NCBI GenBank assembly: GCA_030765045.1
Contig: CM060962.1
Span: 217,641,655-217,705,654, forward strand
DNA length: 64,000 nucleotides
Source of the DNA: Tenodera sinensis
Taxonomy: Eukaryota > Arthropoda > Insecta > Mantodea > Mantidae
Direction of reading: 5' to 3'
This document shows positions 1 through 9,655 of this stretch, in pieces (the first letter of the stretch is position 1; the number at the start of each line of letters is the position of its first letter). The translations under genes and the position numbers were made by a program. Below the pieces are notes generated by a model, which was not told the DNA's origin, made no database searches, and saw only the letters and a program-made list of their open reading frames with translations.

Positions 1-77
1 ATTAGCAAGGACTGTCTCAGATCATGCAGACATCACTACCTTTCCCCTCCCCCCCATGTGCATGGTTTCATTTGCAG

Positions 78-162
78 AATTATACAATATGAGCTGATAA
101 AAGAGACAAAAGCTATGGATTCGCCAACAGAACTTCCAGTCGAGGTCAGGGGCCAAGAATGA
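78..162 (+). CDS. Possible terminal coding exon of an unidentified host gene
   Basis: A pyrimidine-rich tract (C/T run near 41-56) leads to a TTTGCAG acceptor ending at 77. An open frame then runs from 79 to a TGA at 160-162, about 27 codons, charged and Glu/Lys-rich. An AATAAA lies at 558-563, so 163 to about 580 could be a 3' UTR. I do not recognise the peptide. The upstream exon would lie outside the window. A chance splice-like site in AT-rich DNA is a real alternative. Confidence 0.22.
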
Positions 163-1527
163 TGGGTCCAACTATGCTTTAAAATTACACTCCTTCATTC
201 CTTTGTCAAAACCTGAAGCTTTAGTGAAACAATTTTCGTTCAAGAAGGAGGTAGACCAGTAGAAATTTAAAGTTTTGTGTTGTATGGAAACATTAGTTTA
301 AAACGCACATTTTAAAAACATTTTGAAGATGCTAATAGTGTACATATAATAGTGTCAGCTAGCAGTATTCTCTTTACTGTACTGTTGTAACGTTAATGGA
401 ACCTCAAGCAATGAACAGTTGCCGTAATGGAAGGTGGCAATTGTGTGAGGTTACGGTAGCCGCCACCGCTGTCACGCGAGTTCACTGCACTGATTTGCAA
501 GTTAGTTAATTACAACTGAACTATTAGACTCCATTCTGATTTTTTCTGAGAATATTGAATAAACTTCATTGTATTGTTAGTTTTTTCCCCAGATTTTTAA
601 ATGGTCAAGTTTATGTTATTATCTAACTTTAAAAGTTTAATCGTATAAAATATAATATTAATAACAATTAATACAGTTTTCTAATAAATACCTCACGAAA
701 TACTGTGATTTTCCTTTAATTTGAGCCAAAGATCAAGTAAATTGCTTCATTACAATCGGAGGTATGGTTGATTGAAGTGTGAGGAGCGCGCGATTTTTGG
801 GACATTTCAAAAATTAATATCTGCCAAAATAATTTTTTTTTATAAAACGAATAAACATGGGTCAAATATATTTTGTTCCAAAACACACAAAAAAAAAAAA
901 AAAAAAATCAGGAAAATCTGAGAGATCAAGGTCATTTTTTGCCATATTTTGTGCGATTTGACGTGGAATGATTCATGTGGGTAAATTAAAATAGGAGAAG
1001 GGTGAGCAGGAAAGTTTGACTCATACTTGGAAAGATATTAAATCAAGTGGATATCAGATAATAAACATGTGTTAATATTTAGCAAGCCAAAGGAAAAAAA
1101 AGGAGGAAAATGGTGTTCCACACCGTCTGACAAGGAAGAACAAGTGATCAAGTGAACTGTGTTTGGAGATGGTAGGACAGATGGAAATAAGAGTTTAGGG
1201 TTAATGTCAAGTAGGTATTTTAAAAAAGCGAAAGTTAAGCGAGGAAAGGAACTGAAAGGGATATAAAGCTAACAAGAAAGTGAATAAGTGAGGTGTGGGA
1301 TATTATTAATCAGGAAACTAAGAAACATTGGGAGGAAAATAAATTTTAGAATGGAATGGGTAATCTAAAACAGAAATGATATTAGGGAAAAGGAAGTATA
1401 AGAGAATTTGGTGAAAATAAGTGAATGAAAATGACAAACGTTAAAGAGGCAGGTTTGAACAAGGTTAATTACCTGTAGTCAAAGAATAAAGAGCACATGT
1501 CAAACATTATATATAGAGAATCACAGA
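163..1527. other. AT-rich non-coding stretch, no gene seen
   Basis: No frame of useful length and no recognisable element protein on either strand. It holds a 19-A run at 889-907 and scattered A-rich low-complexity sequence. The first 400 bases may be the 3' UTR of the possible exon at 78-162. Confidence 0.5.
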
Positions 1528-1623
1528 GGGCTGTCCCATGAGAGAGGGACTAGGGCCCAAGTTCATGGGCAGCCCAACACATATATGCTTTGGTATTCAA
1601 TAAATTCACATTCATATTCATAC
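1528..1623. repeat. GC-rich hairpin followed by AATAAA and a TTCATA-type tail
   Basis: GGGCTG-T-CCCATGA (1528-1541) pairs with TCATGGGCAGCCC (1563-1575), 13 bp with one bulged T. AATAAA and a short ATTCA(C/T)ATTCATATTCATA repeat follow at about 1598-1622. A hairpin, a polyadenylation signal and a simple-repeat tail together resemble the 3' end of a short retroposon, but no coding part is visible and the family is unknown. It lies just before the first recognisable BEL/Pao sequence. Confidence 0.3.
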
Positions 1624-1722
1624 TAGGAGCAGGTGTCATTAGTAAACTGTGGACAGGCATAACCAGGAAAGTAGATGATAATCTTCTAGCAATTGAGAAA
1701 AAGGTAGAAGTAATGTCTGCAA

Positions 1723-2510
1723 GTGGCAGGGTTCACTAATGTCAATTTCAGTGTGAAAGATTTCTGGGATTTAGAAGTCATTGGTATTCATGATCTGGCG
1801 GAAATGAAAACAACAGAACAGAAGGAAGAAGAAATGAAAGATCAGCTGAAACTCTCTGTGAATGAAGAGGATCGTTATGAAGTTGCTCTACCGTGGAAAG
1901 AAGGACATCTGGAATTGGTTGACAACAGAAAATCTGCAAAATCTGCAAAATAAGGTTTTTGTCAGTGACTAGACATCTTGTGAGGACAACTAAACTAGAG
2001 GAATACAGCAACTTCATTGAAGGATGGATACAAGATGGCATCATGGAAATAGTTTCAGAGGCAGAAGACAACAATTCTGGATACTTTCTGCTACATCATG
2101 CTACAATTAAAGAGTAATGAGAGAACGAAAGTGCATCCCAATATTTGATGTCTGTACTAGAGAGACCCTGGGTAACACTTTAAATACTTGCTTTGAACTG
2201 GACCTAATTTAATAGAATTAATTCCAAATTTGCTTATTCAGTTCAGGAAAAATGCAGTTGCGTCACAGCTGATATAGCAAAGGTGTTCTTGCAGATTTGT
2301 GTGGCACCTGCAGATAGACAGTTTCTCCTAAAGTGAAAAAATTTCAGTAGGTAAGAAGCTGAATTTTTGAGACATAAGAGAGTTGCCTTCAGAGTTACTT
2401 CAAGACCTTTCTTGCAAAATGCCACTTTGCAGCATCATTTGAATCAGGCACCAGAAGATATGAAAGAAACATCTGAGACTGAAGGGAACATTCTATGGGG
2501 GTAACTGCAT
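1723..2510 (+). pseudogene. BEL/Pao protease-RT linker and N-terminal reverse transcriptase, broken
   Basis: The first 76 codons (1723-1953) carry FWDLEVIGI and a YEVALPWKEGH-like motif followed by a DNR, the hallmark segment just before RT in BEL/Pao. In other frames, 1970-2340 reads GWIQDGIMEIV, then a YFLLHH-like block, an IFDVCTRE-like block and a TADIAKVFLQI-like block, the normal RT order in this superfamily. At 2400-2470 a block like NATLQHHL follows. At least five frame changes or stops separate these blocks. The catalytic YVDD region is not found, because a SINE starts near 2515. Not functional. Confidence 0.75.
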
Positions 2511-2514
2511 AACA

Positions 2515-2668
2515 ATGTAATTAATGCTCTTCCACACAATAGCCTTATGTACGATATGATTGGAAAGGGTAGATTGAGACTGAAAAATTCAATGCCATGA
2601 CCGGGATTTGAACCACAGATTTACCAGTTACCATCCGGCTACTCTAACCACTAAGCTATATTGGCCAA
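2515..2668 (-). mobile_element. tRNA-derived SINE (minus strand)
   Basis: Read on the minus strand from about 2668, the sequence has a polymerase III A box (TAGCTTAGTGGTTAGAG, about 2644-2660) and a B box (GGTTCAAATCC, about 2603-2614) at tRNA-like spacing. The anticodon arm does not fold as a working tRNA, so this is a SINE head and not a tRNA gene. The body continues to lower coordinates; its end near 2515 is only approximate. It interrupts the BEL/Pao reverse transcriptase. I could not define a target-site duplication. Confidence 0.6.
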
Positions 2669-2717
2669 CATCCTGACACAACATTAAATTCTCCAACTCA
2701 CTCGCAATTTTTCCTGG

Positions 2718-2783
2718 TAAACCACACAAGTGACTCTTAAGGTGTGTTATCTCATATAAATTGAGATCACCTTGTGTGGTTTA
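2718..2783. repeat. Perfect 13-bp inverted repeat with a second stem inside
   Basis: TAAACCACACAAG (2718-2730) is exactly complementary to CTTGTGTGGTTTA (2771-2783). Inside the loop, ATCTCA (2749-2754) can pair with TGAGAT (2762-2767). AAGGTG (2739-2744) could instead pair with CACCTT (2768-2773), giving an alternative fold. It lies outside the neighbouring SINE head and may be the remnant of a foldback or MITE-like element. No protein is encoded. Confidence 0.45.
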
Positions 2784-3022
2784 TGATGGTTTCTCCAATT
2801 TTTGAACCACTTTTCCAACTATGTCAAGACATTAAGAATGATAGACCGGATCTTGAGGTTTAAATATAATTGCACCCAGGCAGACAAAAGATGAGAACTG
2901 AAGTGTGAGGAAGTGAGGGTGGCTGAATGAGTTTTGCTCCATTGTGTGGAGAAAGAACAGTTTCACAGAGGATATAGAGACTTTGTTAAGAAACTTTCAT
3001 TGATCAGTATGGGATAATAGGA

Positions 3023-3790
3023 GTGACGATAAAGCTACTGCTTAGTGATGAAATTGATTTCAAACTTCCAGTTCTACTACTTCATGACAGCATCCTGGTT
3101 CATAGACTGGTATTCAAGAGACATAGTGAAATGCAACATGCTGATATCAGAACGCTGGTCACTTCAGTAAGAGAAAACTATTGGATTATTGGAATACAAT
3201 TTTGCCAAGTCAATTGTCAGGAAGTGTGATATGTAAGAGACACCTAGCAAATGCTGTCCACACACCTACTGCACCATTACCCAAGGAACCAGTATTCAAA
3301 GTAAAGGGTATGGATAGAGTAGGACCTCTGTGCTTGTAATCAAGAGAGAAAGCCTGGATTGTACTGTAAGGAAATAATGAAGCTATTAACAGTGAAGCAA
3401 CAAGAATCTAAAGTAAGAACAAATTAGAAACTAAAAGCTCCACTTATCTTAGTAATATTGCAAGTTCTTTTGCTGCTGACACGTTTTGAGTTGGAGTCAT
3501 ATTCTAATTTGTTCATATTTTAGATAGATTGTACTGTTCATTTGTGCAGTCTACAGAGCAATACATCTGGAACTTACTAAGTTTCTGTCTACAGAGTGCT
3601 TTATGATTGCCTTAAGATGGTTCATAGCTCATCGAGGTAGAGTTCAAATTATTTATACTGACAGTGATACAAATTTCAGTGGTACAGACAATGCATTAAA
3701 CAGATTGGACTTGAAGGAAACAGAGTCAAGATCAACAATACAAAAACTGAGGTGGAAGTTGAGTCCTCCTTCTGCTCCCTGGTAGGGTGG
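3023..3790 (+). pseudogene. BEL/Pao integrase, broken and interrupted
   Basis: The frame from 3023 matches the integrase N-terminal zinc-binding region of BEL/Pao: a His-containing helix, an HSEMQHADIRTL-like block, then ENYWIIGI. 3240-3360 continues with blocks like TAPLPKEP and GMDRVGP, the start of the integrase core. The core resumes after a 159-bp insertion: 3603-3785 reads ALRWFIAHRG then IIYTDSDTNFSG, containing the second catalytic Asp. The glutamate region is not readable. Stops and frameshifts throughout make it a pseudogene. Confidence 0.7.
3368..3526 (-). mobile_element. 159-bp Penelope end fragment with 11-bp target duplication
   Basis: GATTGTACTGT occurs at 3357-3367 and again at 3527-3537, exactly flanking this piece. 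The insert contains the reverse complement of the block that ends the Penelope copy at 26700-29704 (CTTCACTGTTAATAGCTTC through TTGCAAGAACTTGC-like sequence). Removing the insert and one repeat rejoins the BEL/Pao integrase sequence. It is a very short, 5'-truncated Penelope copy, or a small element sharing that end. Confidence 0.7.
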
Positions 3791-4073
3791 ATGGCTGGAT
3801 AGACTTGTTAGAATGGTGAAAGAACTTCTAAGATGGAACTTCAGAAGAAGGGTTGTAACTTATGGCAAATTGGAAACTCTTCTAGGTTACTGTGAAGCTG
3901 CTATAAATTAACGATCTCTTTCATATGTAGATGATTCAGAAGAGCTTCTAGTTCTGCTGACTCCTTCAAGATTCCTACAAACCTTAGCAAGTTCCAGCAT
4001 TATAGATTTAGATACCATTGATGCAATCAGTCTGAATAAAAGGTTAAGATATCTTCAAAAGCTATGTGAAAGT

Positions 4074-4471
4074 TTGCATCAGAGATTTTGCACTGAGTAT
4101 CTGGCTAGGTTGGTACAGCCACCTGGCAAGAGACAAGATACTTTACAGGTGGGAGAAATTGTCCTTATAGAGATGGATGGAGTGAAGAGAATCAACTGGC
4201 CACTAGGTCTGATCTTAGAAATTTACACCGATAAAGATGGTAATATTAGAGTAGCCAAAACCAGGACAGCTAATGGGGAGAAAACTGGATCATTCCAACG
4301 TCTATACCCACTTGAGGTGTTTAAGAAGTGTTCCCAAGAATTTGTTCTGCATGCTTTAGAACTATCAACAGACAGAATTACAGCATCTGAGAACAGTGAA
4401 GTGACTGAAAAAGCTACTACCACTACTCAATGTGGACGTCTTGTGAAAATACCAAAAAAGTTAGATTTGTA
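4074..4471 (+). pseudogene. BEL/Pao C-terminal DUF5641-type domain
   Basis: A 132-codon open frame matches the conserved C-terminal domain after BEL/Pao integrase: a YLARLVQ-like block, then VGEIVLIEMDG, WPLGLILEIY, DGNIRVAKTRT and RLYPLEV. The domain follows the integrase core and is thought to help integration. This is the best-preserved part of the element, but the upstream pol is dead. The frame ends at a TAA before the 3' untranslated region. Confidence 0.75.
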
Positions 4472-4817
4472 AATGTTACAACGAAATTGTATTTCATAGC
4501 AATATTGTATTATTCTGTCAGTATTACTGGGTAGGAGTATATGTTGGGGTTTTATCTTGTAACTTCAGGACAATGTTGGCATCAGAAAAATGACTATCAA
4601 TATTTTGTAAATTGGGAAAATAAAAAATCAGTATTCTAAAGTAAGAACAAATTAGAAACTAAAAACTTCACTTATCTTAGTAATGTTGCAAGTTCTTGGT
4701 GCAAAGCTGACTAAAGTTTCGAGTTGACTCCAACTCATTCTCAAAGCTATACAAACAGATTTGTTACCAAAGCTACTGATGCTCATTTTAATTACCAACC
4801 TCTGAAAACAAAAATCT

Positions 4818-4926
4818 ATAAATACAAATACAAATACAAATACAAATACAAATACAAATACAAATACAAATACAAATACAAATACAAATACAAATACAAA
4901 TACAAATACAAATACAAATACAAATA
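4818..4926 (+). repeat. (AAATAC)n hexanucleotide microsatellite
   Basis: About 18 near-perfect copies of a 6-bp unit. It sits inside the Penelope copy just after the GIY-YIG domain, where the copy at 29340-29460 has unique sequence, so it expanded after insertion. It creates an artefactual Tyr-Lys or Ile-Cys reading frame on either strand. Confidence 0.95.
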
Positions 4927-5470
4927 AATATTTTTTCCCAAACCATTAAATCTATAGGCCCATTTAAGTGTTTTAATAATTTAACTTCTGGATTAATTTC
5001 ATGATTAAATGACCAAAAATGATCTGCCACAGGTGATTTCTCAGTTTGTGTATATTTCATATTTCTAAAATGCTCTTTTATTCTGGTTTCTAACTTACGT
5101 TTAGTTTTCCCAATATAAACCTTATCACAATCCAAACAGCTAAATTGATAAATGCCAGATTTTTTATAATTCGGTATTTTATCTTTTTTAGAAAAATTTA
5201 GTAAATTTTGTATATTAAATTTATTTTGAGGGACCAAATTTATTCCATATTCTTTAAAAATCTTTGTAAATTTTTTATTGGCCTATGGATGGTAAGTAAA
5301 CTTTTTAAAAATACAATTATCTTTTATTTTTTTGGGTAGGAACTTCTTTAACAGCTTTTTGATACTTAAATATTTCTATCTTTTTATGTATAAAATCTGT
5401 ATTAAAACCATTAATTACTGCAGTGTTAATAATGTGTTTATATTCTGTGTCAAATTCTTCTTTATTAAGG

Positions 5471-5472
<2 letters not shown>

Positions 5473-5543
<71 letters not shown>
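5473..5543. repeat. (TA)n dinucleotide microsatellite
   Basis: About 35 uninterrupted TA units inside Penelope-derived sequence. It marks the place where the minus-strand 3' fragment stops being alignable to the other copy. Confidence 0.97.
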
Positions 5544-5547
<4 letters not shown>

Positions 5548-5561
5548 CTATAAATTAAACA

Positions 5562-5994
5562 AGAACTTGCAACATTACAAAGATAAGTGAAGTTTTTAGT
5601 TTCTAATTTGTTCTTACTTTAGAATCTTGTTACTTCACTCTTAATAGCTTCAATTTTCTTAATTAACTTAACTAGTTTGAAGCAATTGTTCCTAGCTACA
5701 TTTACCATTTTAACTATGATGGATAATAATTTAGAATTTAATAGTTATTTGTTTAATTTAAATTTATATGGAACTAAACATGAAATTAAATCATATTTAG
5801 AATTACAAGAGAAGGAAAGACATATTCTTGCAGACATTAGGTTTTTGAATATTTGTTTAAAAATAAAAGTAACCCCTATTTTTGTTAGAAGAACTGTTAA
5901 ATTAGATAATAAGAGTACTCACCAGAAGGGAGCAGAAAAGAAAGTAATTGAAGTTGAAAGAAGTTTACATTTTAAGTATCTCGGATATAGTTAA
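5562..5994 (+). mobile_element. Penelope terminal block and N-terminal coding remnant, plus strand
   Basis: 5562-5660 carries the same terminal block as 4637-4720 but in the opposite orientation, so the Penelope fragment is flanked by inverted ends. A 105-codon open frame (5677-5991) follows. It has a helical RFLNICLKIKVTPIFVRR block resembling the N-terminal region of Penelope ORFs, where a leading Leu/Lys-rich helix precedes the reverse transcriptase. Inverted or tandem partial copies are typical of this class. The reading is broken at 5992 by a TAA. Confidence 0.5.
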
Positions 5995-6013
5995 CGCCAC
6001 CTCCGTTAAAAAT

Positions 6014-6148
6014 ATATCAAATGTTGTTGTTGTTTTCTAGTGCCTTGCATCTGGCAATGAAGCCATTAGCATTCGTGCTTTCCAATACTTTTGAACTGTA
6101 GTTTCTTCTGATCTTAATGCTTCACAGGTCTTCAAGTGGTCTTCGGAT
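6014..6148 (-). mobile_element. LINE-A 3' end fragment, 5'-truncated
   Basis: The minus-strand frame ends in EDHLKTCEAL, TTVQKYWKARML and SLPDARH, nearly identical to the C terminus of the long LINE at 57850-62019. A short (AAC)n tail follows, seen here as GTTGTTGTTG at 6023-6032. Only about the last 45 codons are present, the usual result of early 5' truncation in target-primed reverse transcription. The tail abuts ATTT, as in the other tails in this window. Confidence 0.8.
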
Positions 6149-7209
6149 AGCTTTATTCTAACCATACTCCACTTTGCGCTTCTTGTTTGATAAGATCCTC
6201 TTATCCAAAATTTTAGCAAGTAAGCTGTTCTTTCAGTAAGTTTTAATTGGTAAAAATCTGATGTGTTGCACTCACATGACTTTCTCTACCCTTGTACTAA
6301 CCATTCTAACAAACTCTTATTCCTATATCTCCATGTTAGTTAAGATAAACATTCATACAAATTATCTTATTTCTGTGTAGGTGCAAGGGAGATATTAGAA
6401 TACAGCAGGCTTTGTGCGACAGTCAAATCTTTTTGACCTTTGAGATTCCGTTTTCTTTGCACGATTAACCTATAAAAAAAATGAACAACGTTGCATTTAA
6501 CTAAAGTTCTAAGTTTTCTGAAACTCACACACATAACAAGGAATATCTCCGAAATGGTTCACACTACAAGAAAATTTATTTGGACATAAATTGTGTATTT
6601 TAGCACGACCCACATTTTTTGTAGTGCAAGATTTTGTCTGTCTCTAACAGTTTACCAGTTATGCAAAATTCGTCCAGAGTAAATACGACTACATGGGCTA
6701 TAGCCAGTAAATTCAAGATATACATTTCATTTGTCATCAAAATATCTCAAACATATGACATTTTAATCAAAATCATTAGAGCCATTTTCAAGAAAATCAA
6801 AATTTTCGAAAAATTTTCCATGTAAAGGGTAGTTTAGGATGGGGCTATTTTCTTCAAAATCTTTGTGTCGCATCCTTGAATGACAATAAACTTAAATACC
6901 AACCTTGGCTTTTATCCGACTTTTTGTTTTTGAGCTATGCTGTCCACAGACTGACAGACTGACACAGACACAGACACACACATGGACCTTTTTCTCAAAA
7001 TGATTTTTTTGGATTCAGTGGACATCAAAACATGTATTTCCGGTGAAATCTCGACATCGAATTTTTGGATGGAATACAATACTTCCCCTACTTACCAGTA
7101 GAGAAAGTAATAAGGTGTAAAATCTTATCTCTGTGACATGAAAAGGTGTCAAAGAAATTCATTTCACACAAATCACATTTCACTTGAATCCCTCAGGGGT
7201 CTCCGTCTA
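6149..7209. other. Non-coding stretch, no recognised gene
   Basis: Only short frames without similarity that I recognise. It includes a CAGA/CACA-rich patch at about 6943-6985. The rest has the look of an old interspersed repeat, but I cannot name a family or find paired ends. Confidence 0.4.
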
Positions 7210-8669
7210 GGGGATATGTGAATGGCGACCAGAAGGTACCCAAGCTGAGCAGAACATTACTTCCACTTACTGGTGTTTTGCTTCTCACTGTAACTTTTCT
7301 ATCTGACCTTACCTTGGTCATCTCTTGTTCTCTTCCGACCCCGATGCTATTAGGGTTCCTGAGGGCTAGGGAGTCTTTATTTTTCCAACCTCTCCATTTC
7401 TCTAATTTCTCTATAAAATCTTAACCCCTAACATGCTGACCTGTCATGGCATGTAATACGTCCTCTGATTGGTAATCAGAGGATATGGTCGGTGAATTTA
7501 TTTTGATAACTCTCCCGGTCAGGTCGGTGAGACCCGTTAACCAACGACAGGTGTGGTCCTCCAGACATTCTGGGGGTTGTGAGAGTGCAATGTGACCATC
7601 AAAACATAAAAATATGGTGCTCTCTAAAAAACGGTTACTATTAATGCTATTGCTCTCTTCAATATCAAATTATGAAATATGACTCGAGGGGTAAAATGTT
7701 CCGGAGTTAAAATAGTCCCCCATACGGATCTCCGGGCGGGGACTACTTCTCGAGAACCAAAACATTATATTAATAGAAGATCTAACATCAGACTTCTACA
7801 ATGGAATGGCGGTGGTCTCACACAAACAAAAAGAGGAGAACTGAATAAAATTTTATTGGCTATAAAATATATATCTTTGTCATACAAGAAGTAAATCTAA
7901 CAAATGACCAACTTAAATACTTCAATTTTACTGGATTTTTACTACATTTATTACCCAAAAATAGACAGATAAGTAGTGGAATATTAGTTGGAGTCAAAAA
8001 GGATATTAAATCCTCCTTTGAAATTGTTAAAGAAATGGATAACGCAGATAAAGGTGAATTAATAAAGCTAAATTTTTAGGATAATAAAACACATCTACAT
8101 TTATAGAGTATTTACAATGCTCCCAGGAATGAACCAGACCTCTCACTTATTGACCAATTAAATAAAACAATCGTAATTGGAGATTTCAATGCCCATTCCA
8201 AAAGATGAGGTTATGAAAAAGTGGATTCTACAGGGAAGATAGTGGAAGAATTTTTGAATACCACAACTTTTGAACTGATTTATAGTAAAGAAGAACCCAC
8301 AACCTTCATACATTACTCAAGAGCAGGCAGTAACCCAGACCTCTTGTTAGCTACAACAGATATTGTTTCAAAAATTAAAAAACAAGTTATAGAAGATCCA
8401 AGTTATGGTCACAGAGCTATAATTGCTGATATAAAACTAGAGAATACAAATAACAGTCAAGGTCTTACAAATCTGTATTGGAACTACAAAAAAGCAGATT
8501 GTAACAACTATAAAACTGAATTAGAACATAAATTTAAAGAACAAACAAACTCACCGCTGCATGACCAACCAGATCATATGAACAAAAATTTCTGTAAATT
8601 CATCCTAAAAACCGCAAAAAAACATATTCCTCGTGGAAGAATTAAAAATTTCAAACCCTTTTGGAACCC
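7210..8669 (+). mobile_element. LINE-B copy, segment 1: 5' UTR and endonuclease, broken
   Basis: The copy starts with GGGGATATGTG, matching the head of the element at 25273. A roughly 465-bp 5' UTR follows. The coding part begins near 7679 with SGVKIVPHTDLR, a motif shared with LINE-A, then LLQWNGGG (start of an AP endonuclease). 8221-8685 carries the rest: an IVIGDFNAHS block just upstream, then a NPDLLLATTDI block and a SYGHR block. Stops near 7892 and frameshifts break the frame. It is cut at 8669 by the B1 retrotransposon with ACCC duplicated, and resumes at 14769. Confidence 0.8.
7511..7580 (+). promoter_or_regulatory. Conserved structured element in the LINE 5' UTR
   Basis: Three consecutive short hairpins are possible: GGTC-GGTGA-GACC (7522-7534), CGTT-AACC-AACG (7535-7546) and CCTCCAGA-CAT-TCTGGGGG (7558-7576). 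The same block occurs in the 5' UTR of the more distant LINE-A at 58101-58160. There the first hairpin is GGTCC-AAT-GGACC, so both halves changed while pairing was kept. Protein sequence is not encoded here. A structured RNA (promoter transcript, translation or processing signal) is the inference. Confidence 0.45.
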
Positions 8670-9451
8670 TGATACCGAAATTTAGATTTCCGATCGAATG
8701 GGCTTTTGAAAAAGACACGTTTTAATTTAATTGCCGGATGTGAGATTTGCGATAAGTGTTAAGTAATAATATACATAGATAATAGAGTAGCAAGTGTTGT
8801 AAGGTGAGCAAGATATGAGTAAATGATAGTCGTTAAATTTGTAGAATAAACGCATTATTGGTTTGAAATTAACGAGTCATGACGTCATACCACATAGTTT
8901 AAATCCACGTTCGAAAGTTAGTTCTACAAACCTTAAAAGTCGCGTGAGATATCTAATAAAATATAAAGTAAACATCGTTTAATCCTAAAAAAGTAATTAT
9001 ATATTTGAAATTCATAAAAGAACATGTTATAATAGAAAGGGACATTTCTAAATTGCGGGAAAAGGAAATAGCATTTTGGATACGAGGCTTTCTTGGATGA
9101 CGTCATGACATTCAAATGGAGCGAACGGTTTTCTTAGCGTGGGTAAGAGAGAAGCGTCGAGTCAGTACTCAAAGAGAGACCAGTACGGGAGATCGCGCTG
9201 AGCGGATGTGAGGGCGATGCCTCTACAGATACAAATATTTTCGGCATAACTCCTGAAAATATTTAAATAGGAAATAAAGGATATGAAAAGTTGTTCTTGG
9301 GTTGTCCATTACACTTGCGCAAACCCGAGATAAAGAGATCTTATGCAGAACTAGCTGAGGCGAGCTACATCGAAGGGCAACGTCACATCACCAACGACTT
9401 CAGCTTCAAATGGCGATCCAATAACCAGGACACGAATATATTACAGCTTCA
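8670..9451 (+). repeat. B1 5' LTR
   Basis: 782 bp, starting TGATACCG and ending ACAGCTTCA. It matches 13980-14764. It carries two perfect TGACGTCA palindromes, at 8880-8887 and 9098-9105. The last 35 bp differ slightly from the 3' LTR. Confidence 0.93.
8880..9105. promoter_or_regulatory. Two TGACGTCA (CRE/ATF-type) palindromes in the B LTR
   Basis: TGACGTCA stands at 8880-8887 and 9098-9105. The same pair is present in every family B LTR here: 14190 and 14408; 15388 and 15664; 20899 and 21175; 45301 and 45519. The 8-bp palindrome is the classic CREB/ATF/bZIP site. Keeping both copies in diverged LTRs suggests they drive transcription, but use in the host is not shown. Confidence 0.5.
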
Positions 9452-9454
9452 AAT

Positions 9455-9474
9455 TGGCTTCCCAACGTGTGGCG
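9455..9474 (+). promoter_or_regulatory. Candidate primer-binding site of B1
   Basis: TGGCTTCCCAACGTGTGGCG starts three bases after the 5' LTR. In B2 the equivalent is TGGCGATCCAACGTGGGACG. Both resemble the TGGCGCCCAACGTGGGGC type of primer-binding site that pairs with the 3' end of tRNA-Lys. The B1 copy deviates at several positions, so the primer identity is tentative. Confidence 0.5.
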
Positions 9475-9655
9475 CCGAAAGAATGGACCAAACCCCCAAG
9501 ACGACCAGATCAGCATCGAACCAGCAGACAAGAAGGTGCCCAGCGTGTCAACATCTGTGAAACGTGTAGTGAACAAGTTTAAGTGCAGTTAAAGTGAAAT
9601 AGTGAAAATATTGAAAATTTTGGTGAGTAGAAAAACACATGTAAATAGCTTAGAA

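Larger units (their letters stand above)
1624..4500 (+). mobile_element. Degraded BEL/Pao LTR retrotransposon (pol region)
   Basis: Successive short frames match the conserved order of BEL/Pao pol: the segment joining protease to reverse transcriptase, the RT itself, the integrase zinc-binding and core parts, then the C-terminal DUF5641-type domain. Many stops and frameshifts, and no LTRs that I can pair, so it is long dead. It was then used as a landing site: a tRNA-SINE (about 2515-2668) and a 159-bp Penelope fragment (3368-3526, with an 11-bp duplication) interrupt it. It ends near 4500-4636, where Penelope sequence starts. BEL/Pao is common in arthropods and absent from mammals, which supports the host guess. 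Confidence 0.8.
4637..5560 (-). mobile_element. Penelope-like element 3' part (GIY-YIG), minus strand
   Basis: On the minus strand, 5237-4788 encodes a GIY-YIG endonuclease domain: SGIYQFSCLDC, then DKVYIGKTKRKLETRIKEHFR, then an ADHFWSFNHEI block. This is the nuclease that in Penelope-like retroelements follows the reverse transcriptase and cuts the target. Upstream RT-linker sequence (about 5260-5470) matches the copy at 28705-28983. The frame then runs into an AAATAC microsatellite at 4818-4926, giving a meaningless Ile-Cys tail. The end at 4637-4720 is the same terminal block seen at 29600-29700. Confidence 0.75.

Noticed and set aside
2597..2668. Functional tRNA gene on the minus strand
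   Set aside because: A and B boxes are present but the cloverleaf arms do not pair well and the sequence continues as a SINE body. The same applies to 47846-47917.
4724..4927. Open frame ending in Tyr-Lys repeats
   Set aside because: The tail is the (AAATAC)n microsatellite and the rest is antisense to Penelope sequence.
8933..9115. 60-codon frame repeated in each family B LTR (also 14243, 45354)
   Set aside because: It repeats because the LTR repeats. It is antisense, lies within the regulatory LTR and has no recognisable domain.
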